Notes: generated by a model not told the origin, from the letters alone. A DNA stretch of 12,890 bases from Bacteroidales bacterium (GCA_900768725.1 CAAGDU010000070.1:1-12890), one strand, 5' to 3'; shown: positions 6,825 through 12,557, counted from the stretch's first letter. Program-made: numbers and translations.

Positions 6825-9131
6825 ATGCCGTTAACCGTTCGATTAAATAAGATTTTGCTGTTCGCTCGCGACGAAGCCGAGCGCACACAAAGCACGCTGG
6901 TAACCTCCGAGCATCTGCTGCTGGCTATCCTGCGCCTCAAAGAGGGCGTGGCATATGACCTGCTGGTGCAGGCGGGCGTGGATACCGACACCGCTTTCCA
7001 AAACATCAACGACCCGCTCATGCCCAAAGAGCCCGTCGCTATGATAGAGCCCGTCAAGCGCAGCAGTCAGATGGAGAGTATCTTGCGTATCGCCGAGGGT
7101 ATCGCGCGCGAATATAAGGATGACGCTGTGGGCTCTGTCCACCTCCTGCTCGCCATCTTGCGCCACCGCACCAACAAGGCGTCGCTCTATTTGGGCACCG
7201 AGTGGAATATCACCTACGAGCGCATGCTCGAACTATACGCCAAGCCGCAGGCTATCACTTCTTCGCCTGCTGCCGCGGCGGCGAACAACGGGCAGAACGC
7301 ACACGCCGACAACCGCCGTCCGTCTGACAACACGCGTACTGCTCAACAGGGGCAGCGCGTAGGCGCTACAACGGCGCTGGATAAGTACGGACACGACCTG
7401 ACCCGACAGGCGCAGCAGGGCAAGTTAGACCCCGTCGTAGGGCGCGAGGTGGAGATAGAGCGCGTGGTGCAAATACTGAGCCGCCGCAAGAAGAACAACC
7501 CCATCCTGATAGGCGAGCCCGGCGTGGGCAAGTCGGCTATCGTGGAGGGTATCGCGCTCAAGATAGTAGGCAACGAGGCAGGCGTGCTGGACGGCAAGCG
7601 CATCGTGGCATTAGACATTGCCGCTATGGTGGCGGGCACTACCTATCGCGGGCAGTTTGAGGAGCGCATGAAAGCCGTCATCGACGAACTGCGCAAGCAC
7701 CCCGAGGTCATACTCTTCATTGATGAAATCCATACCATCATCGGAGCGGGCAACGCACAAGGCTCGCTTGATGCGGCGAATATCTTGAAGCCCGCGCTCG
7801 CACGCGGCGAGGTGCAGTGCATAGGGGCGACCACGACCAACGAATACCGCACGTCTATTGAGAAAGACGGTGCGCTGGAGCGCCGCTTCCAGAAAGTGTC
7901 CGTCCGTCCGACCACCAAAGAGGAGACGCTCTCCATCCTGCGCCGACTGAACGAGCATTATGCGGATTACCACCACGTTACCTATCCCGATGAGAGCCTG
8001 CGTGCCGCCGTGGACTTGGCGGAGCGTTACCTCACCGACCGCGCCTTCCCCGACAAAGCCATCGACGTGATGGACGAGGCGGGCGCCAGAGCCCACACCC
8101 GCGAGTTAGCATTGAGCGGGCAAGCAGCAGAAGCACATACCATCACCCCCGATGACGTGGCGGCAGTGGTCTCGATGATGTCCGGCGTACCTGTGCAACG
8201 GGTGCAGAAAGCCGAGCACGAGCGGCTCCGCACGATGGATGCCATCCTGCGCAAACGGGTCATCGGACAAGACGAGGCGGTGAACACCATCGTCCGCGCT
8301 ATTCAGCGTTCGCGATTAGGCTTGCGCGACCCCCACAGACCTATCGGCACCTTCTTCTTCCTCGGTCCCACAGGCGTGGGCAAGACCTATCTCGCGCAGT
8401 GCTTGGCGGAGGAGATGTTCGGCAACCGCGACGCCATCATCCGTTTCGACATGTCGGAGTATATGGAGAAACATGCCGTCTCGCTGCTGGTGGGCGCTCC
8501 TCCGGGATACGTGGCGCACGAGAACGGCGGCAAACTGACCGAGGCGGTGCTCCGCAAACCGTACTCCATCGTGCTCTTCGACGAGATAGAGAAAGCACAC
8601 CCCGACATCTTCAATATCCTCTTGCAGGTGCTGGACGAAGGGCGGCTCACCGACCGACAGGGGCGCACCGTGGATTTCCGCAATACCATCATCATCCTCA
8701 CCTCCAACGTGGGTACGCGCCAGATGAAGGACTTCGGCGCAGGCATCGGATTTGGAGTGCATGAGTTGGATGAGAAGACCACTAACCAAACGCTACTCAA
8801 AGCCTTGCAGAAGACGTTCCCGCCGGAGTTTGTGAACCGTATCGACAATGTCATCACGTTCCGCCCGCTCTCGCGCGAAGCGCTGGCGCAGATAGTGAAT
8901 ATCGAGGTCTCGCTGTTGCAAGAGCGCATGAAGAAAGCCGGACACCAATTGGTGCTCACCCCCGAAGCCACCAACGAACTAATCGAGAAGTCCTACGACC
9001 CGCAGAACGGTGCAAGACCGGTGAAGAGGGCAATACAGACCTACGTCGAAGACCAACTGACCGACGTCCTCCTTGCCCGCCCCACCCAGAAGCGCATAAC
9101 CATCAAACGCCTCGCCAAGAAAAACAATTAA
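6825..9131 (+). CDS. clpC: ClpC-like AAA+ unfoldase, ATP-binding subunit of Clp protease
   Basis: A 768-residue two-ring AAA+ protein that would unfold substrates and feed them to ClpP in the cytoplasm. The N domain (about 1-140) has two Clp_N repeats (SEHLLLAIL at 28-36; VHLLLAIL at 105-112), followed by an Ala/Asn/Gln-rich linker to about 180. Ring D1 has Walker A GEPGVGKS (230-237), Walker B FIDE (298-301) and pore loop TYRG (273-276). Ring D2 has Walker A GPTGVGKT (514-521) and Walker B FDEIEK (585-590). The IGF tripeptide at 641-643 sits where ClpC and ClpX dock on ClpP. The coiled-coil middle domain normally between D1 and D2 is missing: residues 420-450 pass straight to the D2 entry. 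I chose the ATG at 6825 because it lies just downstream of the promoter and gives a normal ClpC N-terminus; an upstream in-frame ATG at 6696 precedes the promoter. ClpA is the alternative name, but IGF and the D2 sequence look ClpC-like. Confidence 0.9.
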   Translation: MPLTVRLNKILLFARDEAERTQSTLVTSEHLLLAILRLKEGVAYDLLVQAGVDTDTAFQNINDPLMPKEPVAMIEPVKRSSQMESILRIAEGIAREYKDDAVGSVHLLLAILRHRTNKASLYLGTEWNITYERMLELYAKPQAITSSPAAAAANNGQNAHADNRRPSDNTRTAQQGQRVGATTALDKYGHDLTRQAQQGKLDPVVGREVEIERVVQILSRRKKNNPILIGEPGVGKSAIVEGIALKIVGNEAGVLDGKRIVALDIAAMVAGTTYRGQFEERMKAVIDELRKHPEVILFIDEIHTIIGAGNAQGSLDAANILKPALARGEVQCIGATTTNEYRTSIEKDGALERRFQKVSVRPTTKEETLSILRRLNEHYADYHHVTYPDESLRAAVDLAERYLTDRAFPDKAIDVMDEAGARAHTRELALSGQAAEAHTITPDDVAAVVSMMSGVPVQRVQKAEHERLRTMDAILRKRVIGQDEAVNTIVRAIQRSRLGLRDPHRPIGTFFFLGPTGVGKTYLAQCLAEEMFGNRDAIIRFDMSEYMEKHAVSLLVGAPPGYVAHENGGKLTEAVLRKPYSIVLFDEIEKAHPDIFNILLQVLDEGRLTDRQGRTVDFRNTIIILTSNVGTRQMKDFGAGIGFGVHELDEKTTNQTLLKALQKTFPPEFVNRIDNVITFRPLSREALAQIVNIEVSLLQERMKKAGHQLVLTPEATNELIEKSYDPQNGARPVKRAIQTYVEDQLTDVLLARPTQKRITIKRLAKKNN

Positions 9132-9145
9132 TGACTCGTTGATGT

Positions 9146-9250
9146 CTCCATTAAAGCCATATAAAGAACCATTAAAACATGGGCTTTTAATGAACTTTTA
9201 ATGGTCTTTAATGGAGGCATAAAATGAACGAATAATTAACGGTAATTAAT
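9146..9250. repeat. intergenic inverted-repeat element, copy 2
   Basis: Between clpC and trxA. CTCCATTAAAG (9146-9156) pairs perfectly with CTTTAATGGAG (9206-9216). Nested inside, ACCATTAAAA (9168-9177) pairs perfectly with TTTTAATGGT (9196-9205), so the transcript could fold into one long stem with an 11-base bulge. TAACGGTAATTAAT follows at 9237-9250 and matches the copy-1 sequence at 3062-3075 in 12 of 14 positions. It may end or stabilise the clpC transcript. I see no good -33/-7 promoter for trxA in this 165-bp gap. Confidence 0.6.
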
Positions 9251-9272
9251 GGAGATATAAAATAGTAAATTG

Positions 9273-9287
9273 TCAAATTGTCAAATT
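9273..9287 (+). repeat. TCAAATTG octamer repeat before trxA
   Basis: TCAAATTGTCAAATT, almost two tandem copies of TCAAATTG, ends 9 bases before the trxA ATG. The identical 15-mer lies before rpoD. Confidence 0.7.
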
Positions 9288-9296
9288 AAACATACT

Positions 9297-9611
9297 ATGG
9301 TATTAGAAATTACAGATTCCAACATCAAAGAATTGTTGGCAGAGGGTAAACCCCTTGTGGTTGATTTTTGGGCACCGTGGTGCGGTCCCTGCAAGATGAT
9401 GCTTCCCATCGTGGACGAGTTGGCTGCAGAGTTCAACGGACAAGTGCTCATCGGCAAACTCAACGTGGACGAAAATCCCGACACCTGCGAGGAGTATGGT
9501 ATCATGAATATCCCTACCATGCTCTTCTTCAAGAACGGTGAACTCGTCAATCGCCACATCGGTGCCTGCCGCAAAGGCGACCTCCAAGAACTTATCAACG
9601 GACTGCTGTAA
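9297..9611 (+). CDS. trxA: thioredoxin
   Basis: A 104-residue thioredoxin, the usual length for the family, reducing disulfides in cytoplasmic proteins at the expense of thioredoxin reductase. The active site WCGPC is at 28-32, the buried Asp at D23 (VVDFWA), and the cis-proline at P73 (NIPT). No signal peptide is present, so it should be cytoplasmic. The ATG at 9297 gives the canonical N-terminus; an in-frame TTG at 9270 would add nine residues read from the TCAAATTG repeat and is unlikely. One further cysteine lies at C64 and one at C91. The gene sits alone between a repeat element and a short terminator-like hairpin, so it could be read through from clpC or from a promoter I cannot identify. 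Confidence 0.93.
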   Translation: MVLEITDSNIKELLAEGKPLVVDFWAPWCGPCKMMLPIVDELAAEFNGQVLIGKLNVDENPDTCEEYGIMNIPTMLFFKNGELVNRHIGACRKGDLQELINGLL

Positions 9612-9621
9612 AGCAGCGTAG

Positions 9622-9641
9622 AGTGCCATTTTGGCACTTTC
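9622..9641 (+). terminator. terminator-like hairpin after trxA
   Basis: AGTGCCA (9622-9628) and TGGCACT (9632-9638) form perfect 7-bp arms around a 3-base loop, 10 bases after the trxA stop. The T run that follows is very short, so termination efficiency is uncertain. Confidence 0.55.
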
Positions 9642-9661
9642 CCGTAGAAAAACGCAAAAAA

Positions 9662-9704
9662 GTACGAAAATATTTGGTTAATCCAAATTATTTTCGTACC
9701 TTTG
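9662..9704 (+). promoter_or_regulatory. tRNA-Arg promoter embedded in a 38-bp palindrome
   Basis: TTTG (9673-9676), a 20-bp spacer and TACCTTTG (9697-9704) are a full Bacteroidetes promoter, placing the transcript start near 9711, ahead of the tRNA. The same DNA forms a near-perfect palindrome: GTACGAAAATATTTGG (9662-9677) against CCAAATTATTTTCGTAC (9683-9699), with one extra base in the right arm and a 5-base centre. Confidence 0.72.
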
Positions 9705-9738
9705 CACGCTTTTTGTGGTATTATGCCCCAATAGCGAT

Positions 9739-9812
9739 GGTCTGGTAGCTCAGCTGGATAGAGCAACAGCCTTCTAAGCTGTGGGTCTCGGGTTCGAATC
9801 CCGACCGGATCA
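9739..9812 (+). tRNA. tRNA-Arg (anticodon UCU)
   Basis: A 74-base cloverleaf. Acceptor arm GGTCTGG pairs with CCGGATC (two G-U pairs) and leaves A as discriminator. The D arm is GCTC/GAGC. The anticodon stem is ACAGC/GCTGT around loop CTTCTAA, which puts TCT at positions 34-36, so it reads AGA (and possibly AGG) codons. The T arm is TCGGG/CCCGA around TTCGAAT. The 3' CCA is not encoded. It has its own promoter. Confidence 0.95.
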
Positions 9813-9840
9813 CTGCCAATTTGAAAGTACTTTCAGCAGT
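9812..9840 (+). terminator. possible weak terminator after tRNA-Arg
   Basis: TGAAAGTACTTTCA (9822-9835) is a perfect palindrome, and ACTGC (9812-9816) also pairs with GCAGT (9836-9840), leaving a 5-base bulge. A-rich then T-rich DNA follows (TTTGGTTTTTG near 9851-9861). The stem is small and its first base overlaps the tRNA end, so the call is tentative. Confidence 0.35.
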
Positions 9841-9948
9841 CAAAAAATAATTTGGTTTTTGTCAATAAATTAACGATTAATTACACGTTAATTATATGTT
9901 AAAAACAATTTGATTTATTTTGGGAAATTTTTGTTGAAATAAAAGGAG

Positions 9949-9963
9949 TCAAATTGTCAAATT
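9949..9963 (+). repeat. TCAAATTG octamer repeat before rpoD
   Basis: The same TCAAATTGTCAAATT 15-mer as before trxA, ending 5 bases before the rpoD ATG. AAAGGAG at 9942-9948 directly precedes it. Upstream, 9841-9948 is AT-rich and holds an 8-bp inverted pair (AATTAACG 9868-9875, CGTTAATT 9886-9893) that resembles a degenerate piece of the TAACGG-ATTAAT repeat. The best -7 candidate for rpoD, TTATTTTG at 9915-9922, is imperfect and has no clear -33 partner. Confidence 0.65.
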
Positions 9964-9968
9964 CCACC

Positions 9969-10829
9969 ATGCGTCAACTTAAGATTACAAGATCCATTAC
10001 CAATCGCGAATCCCAATCTCTGGATAAATACCTTCAAGAGATTGGGCGTGAGCCTCTTATCGATGTAAACGAGGAGGTCGAATTAGCCGGCAGAATACGT
10101 AACGGCGACCGCAGAGCACTTGAGAAACTCGTGCGCTCCAACCTTCGATTTGTGGTTTCTGTTGCCAAGCAGTATCAGAATCAAGGGCTTAGCCTCCCCG
10201 ACCTTATCAACGAGGGAAACCTTGGACTCATCAAAGCGGCAGAGAAGTTCGATGAAACGCGTGGATTCAAGTTCATCTCCTACGCCGTTTGGTGGATTCG
10301 CCAGTCTATCCTCCAAGCCCTTGCCGAGCAGTCGCGTATCGTGCGCTTGCCGCTCAACCAAGTAGGTTCTCTCAACAAGATTAACAAGGCTTTTCAACGC
10401 TTTGAGCAAGAGCACGAGCGCAGACCTTCTGCAGAAGAACTCGCAGAGGAGTTGGATATCCCTGTGGATAAGATAGCCGACACGCTTCGTATGTCGGGCA
10501 GACATGTCAGCATGGATGCGCCTTTCGTAGAAGGAGAAGACAACTGCCTGATAGACGTGATGGAGAACGAAGACTCGCCAAATGCAGACCGCGGACTAAT
10601 TAACGAGTCGCTCTCCACAGAAATAAGTCGCGCCTTGGCTACCCTCACGCCGCGCGAAGAGTTGATTTTGAGGAAGTGTTTCGGAATAGGAGTACCCGAG
10701 AAGACCCTTGAGGAGATAGGCGATGAACTGAATCTCACTCGCGAGCGTGTTCGCCAGATTAAAGAGAAAGCCGTCCGCAAACTCCATACAGGGCAACGAA
10801 GCCACATTTTGCAAACCTACTTGGGGTAA
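9969..10829 (+). CDS. rpoD: RNA polymerase primary sigma factor RpoD (sigma-70)
   Basis: A 286-residue group-1 sigma factor that directs RNA polymerase to the TTTG/TAnnTTTG promoters of this phylum. Region 1.1 is absent, as in other Bacteroidetes primary sigmas. Region 1.2 is about 16-48. Region 2 (52-121) contains NLRFVVSVAKQY, LPDLINEGNLGLIKA and the -10-recognition segment RGFKFISYAVWWIRQSI. Region 3 follows (about 130-208). Region 4 (223-277) has the helix-turn-helix TLEEIGDELNLTRERVRQIK at 246-265. The ATG at 9969 gives the conserved MRQLKIT start; a TTG at 9954 has AAAGGAG 5 bases upstream but would add five residues read from the octamer repeat, so I reject it. The gene ends in a strong terminator, so it is a single-gene unit on its 3' side. 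Confidence 0.95.
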   Translation: MRQLKITRSITNRESQSLDKYLQEIGREPLIDVNEEVELAGRIRNGDRRALEKLVRSNLRFVVSVAKQYQNQGLSLPDLINEGNLGLIKAAEKFDETRGFKFISYAVWWIRQSILQALAEQSRIVRLPLNQVGSLNKINKAFQRFEQEHERRPSAEELAEELDIPVDKIADTLRMSGRHVSMDAPFVEGEDNCLIDVMENEDSPNADRGLINESLSTEISRALATLTPREELILRKCFGIGVPEKTLEEIGDELNLTRERVRQIKEKAVRKLHTGQRSHILQTYLG

Positions 10830-10866
10830 AGATATTTTATTCACCCATTTTTAATAAAGAAGAGAC

Positions 10867-10903
10867 TTATCGGTTAGCTGTTTTGGCTAACCGATAATTT
10901 TTT
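10867..10903 (+). terminator. rho-independent terminator of rpoD
   Basis: TTATCGGTTAGC (10867-10878) and GCTAACCGATAA (10886-10897) are perfect 12-bp arms around a 7-base loop, followed at once by TTTTTT (10898-10903). It lies 37 bases after the rpoD stop and separates rpoD from the mraZ cluster. Confidence 0.93.
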
Positions 10904-10946
10904 ATTCCATTTCTCTCTACAAACTTATCCTACACGATATACGCAT

Positions 10947-10973
10947 ACCACACATCTCACCACATTTCACCAC
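10947..10973 (-). promoter_or_regulatory. upstream MraZ-box-like repeats (minus orientation)
   Basis: Read on the minus strand, GTGGT occurs at 10973-10969 and again at 10963-10959, separated by exactly 5 bases. A related GTGTG lies at 10953-10949, one further 10-bp step, with another GTGGT overlapping it at 10951-10947. Known MraZ operators are GTGG(G/T) repeats with this 10-bp period, so this looks like a second, inverted MraZ site about 100 bp upstream of the one at the promoter. Confidence 0.5.
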
Positions 10974-11002
10974 TTTGTATATAAATAATATAATATATTG
11001 AT

Positions 11003-11026
11003 TATATGATATTTATATATCATATA
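11003..11026. repeat. AT-only palindrome upstream of mraZ
   Basis: TATATGATAT (11003-11012) and ATATCATATA (11017-11026) are perfect 10-bp arms around TTAT. It lies in a very AT-rich stretch between the two MraZ-box clusters. The remaining parts of this 300-bp gap hold the rpoD terminator, the two box clusters and the mraZ promoter; no gene is seen. Confidence 0.6.
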
Positions 11027-11069
11027 GAATTGTAGAAAACATGTTTATAATTTCATTGAAAAATTTTTT

Positions 11070-11084
11070 GTGGTGAAAAGTGGG
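11070..11084 (+). promoter_or_regulatory. MraZ box at the mraZ promoter
   Basis: GTGGT (11070-11074), 5 bases, then GTGGG (11080-11084): two direct repeats with 10-bp period, as in MraZ autoregulatory operators of other bacteria. The second repeat coincides with where the -33 element would lie, so bound MraZ should block RNA polymerase. Confidence 0.65.
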
Positions 11085-11104
11085 GAAATATCAAAAAAAA
11101 AGTG

Positions 11105-11112
11105 TAACTTTG
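11105..11112 (+). promoter_or_regulatory. -7 element of the mraZ promoter
   Basis: TAACTTTG matches TAnnTTTG. Transcription would start near 11119, only about a dozen bases before the mraZ ATG. The expected -33 position reads TGGG, a poor match, and is occupied by the MraZ box. Confidence 0.65.
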
Positions 11113-11130
11113 CAGCGGATTTTGAAAATT

Positions 11131-11589
11131 ATGAGTACATTTATCGGAAATATCGAAGGTAAGCGCGATGAGAAGGGTCGCATTTTTGTACCCGCTGTGT
11201 ATCGTCGTATTCTTGCAGAAAACGGGTCGAAGCGCATAGTGATGCGGCGGGATACGGATAATGCTTGCCTTGTATTCTATCCGGAAGAGGTATGGAATGA
11301 GAAAGTGGAGGCATTGCGGGGGGCGTTGAATGAGTGGGATCCGGAAGATCAAATGCTGCTGATGCAGTTTATGTCGGACGCGGAGTTTATGGATATGGAC
11401 GGTCAGGGTCGTATTCTGCTGTCGCGGCGGGTGCTGGAGATGGTGGGTGTGGAGCAGGAGGTGCTGTTCGTAGGGATGCTTGACCGCTTTGCACTATGGG
11501 CACCGGCGCAGTTTGAGGCACGGAAGTTGGAGCAGAAAGAGTTGGCTTCCCGCATACGGGCAAAAATGATACAAAACCCTAATCACTGA
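11131..11589 (+). CDS. mraZ: MraZ, transcriptional regulator of the division/cell-wall cluster
   Basis: A 152-residue MraZ, the DNA-binding protein that opens the dcw cluster in many bacteria and represses its own operon. It has the expected two SpoVT/AbrB-like halves, each with the D-x-x-G-R-I signature: DEKGRIFVPAVYR at 13-25 and DGQGRILLSRRVL at 90-102. The ATG at 11131 gives the usual MxxFxG start; an in-frame GTG at 11080 lies upstream of the -7 element inside the operator and is rejected. It is the first gene of the rightward operon mraZ-rsmH-ftsL. The second motif has Ser where Pro is common (LLS rather than LLP). The stop codon is the first of a train of stops with 7-bp spacing. Confidence 0.93.
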   Translation: MSTFIGNIEGKRDEKGRIFVPAVYRRILAENGSKRIVMRRDTDNACLVFYPEEVWNEKVEALRGALNEWDPEDQMLLMQFMSDAEFMDMDGQGRILLSRRVLEMVGVEQEVLFVGMLDRFALWAPAQFEARKLEQKELASRIRAKMIQNPNH

Positions 11590-11611
11590 CCACTAACCAC
11601 TGACCACTAAA
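11584..11611 (+). repeat. heptad stop-codon array between mraZ and rsmH
   Basis: Four tandem 7-bp units, alternating CACTGAC and CACTAAC with the last reading CACTAAA, run from the mraZ stop directly to the rsmH ATG at 11612. TGA or TAA therefore occurs at 11587, 11594, 11601 and 11608. Because 7 is not a multiple of 3, stops fall in all three frames. Confidence 0.85.
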
Positions 11612-12523
11612 ATGGAAACCGTTTACCACATACCGGCAATGCTGGAAGAGACGCTGCAAGGGTTGATGACCGACAAGGAGGGCATCTATGTGGATGTTAC
11701 CCTCGGTGGCGGCGGGCACTCGCGGGCTATTTTGGAGCGTTTGGGAGCGAACGGACGGTTGTATTCGTTTGACCAAGACAAAGAGGCGATAGCGAATGCG
11801 TTACAAGATAAAGAGATGCCTTGCTCCAACTGGCAACTAGTGCATGGGAATTTTCGATACTTGACAAACTTCATGGACTACTACGGCGTAGAGCAAGTGG
11901 ATGGTGTGTTGGCGGACTTGGGTGTATCTTTCCACCATTTCGACACGCCGGAGCGGGGGTTTAGTTTCCGCTTTGAGGGACCGCTGGATATGCGTATGAA
12001 CCAGCAGGGAGGGCGGACGGCAGCGGATATCGTGGATAGTTACGATGAGGAGAGTCTCGCGCGCGTGCTGTATATGTACGGCGAGATGAAGAACGCGCGG
12101 CAGGTGGCGCGCAGGATATTGAAAGCCCGCGCCACAACGTCCATCACCACCGTGGAGCAGTTTGTAGAGGTTTGTCAGGTGCAGAAGAAAGACCTTGCGC
12201 AACTCTTTCAAGCGCTGCGCATAGAGGTGAACGATGAGATGGGGGCACTGCGCGAGATGCTGGAAGGCGCGTTGCAGTTGCTCAAACCGGGCGGGCGACT
12301 CGCCATACTGACCTACCACTCGCTGGAGGACCGCATGGTGAAGAACTTCCTGAGGGCGGGAAACATCGAGGGAACGATAGAAAAAGACTTCTACGGCAAT
12401 ATACTCACTCCTTTCCGCGTGTTAGAGAAAGGGCGACAGCCATCGCCCGAGGAGGTGGAGCGCAACCCACGCAGCCGCAGCGCACGACTGCGAATAGGAG
12501 AAAAGAAATGCGAAACAACCTAA
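11612..12523 (+). CDS. rsmH: 16S rRNA (cytosine1402-N4)-methyltransferase RsmH
   Basis: A 303-residue RsmH (formerly MraW), close to the usual 300-315. It methylates N4 of C1402 in 16S rRNA with S-adenosylmethionine, tuning the ribosomal P site. Motifs seen are H-I-P-x-M-L-E-E at 6-13, the SAM-binding loop TLGGGGHS at 30-37, SFDQD at 52-56, ADLGVS at 101-106 followed by FHHFD, and PLDMRM at 124-129. Family signatures FQALRIEVNDE (199-209), YHSLEDRMVK (235-244) and NPRSRSARLR (285-294) follow. It starts right at the end of the heptad array after mraZ and is followed by a second array before ftsL, consistent with one operon. Confidence 0.95.
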   Translation: METVYHIPAMLEETLQGLMTDKEGIYVDVTLGGGGHSRAILERLGANGRLYSFDQDKEAIANALQDKEMPCSNWQLVHGNFRYLTNFMDYYGVEQVDGVLADLGVSFHHFDTPERGFSFRFEGPLDMRMNQQGGRTAADIVDSYDEESLARVLYMYGEMKNARQVARRILKARATTSITTVEQFVEVCQVQKKDLAQLFQALRIEVNDEMGALREMLEGALQLLKPGGRLAILTYHSLEDRMVKNFLRAGNIEGTIEKDFYGNILTPFRVLEKGRQPSPEEVERNPRSRSARLRIGEKKCETT

Positions 12524-12555
12524 ACACTAAACGCTAAACTCTAAACACTAATCCC
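12521..12555 (+). repeat. heptad stop-codon array between rsmH and ftsL
   Basis: Starting with the rsmH stop itself, TAA occurs at 12521, 12528, 12535, 12542 and 12549, exactly every 7 bp. The units are TAAACAC, TAAACGC, TAAACTC, TAAACAC and TAATCCC. In the phase of the mraZ-rsmH array these read CNCTAAA, so the two arrays belong to one motif family. Stops again fall in all three frames, and the ftsL ATG follows at 12558. Confidence 0.85.
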
Positions 12556-12557
12556 CC

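Noticed and set aside
9146..9250. Possible CRISPR-like array because of repeated TTTAATG units
   Set aside because: The units are short, unevenly spaced and inverted, with no uniform spacers and no cas genes nearby.
9270..9296. TTG start adding nine residues to thioredoxin
   Set aside because: The added codons are the TCAAATTG repeat, and thioredoxins of normal length begin at the ATG at 9297.
11080..11130. 17-codon extension of mraZ from a GTG
   Set aside because: It would start inside the operator and upstream of the -7 element; MraZ proteins begin at the MxxFxG sequence encoded from 11131.
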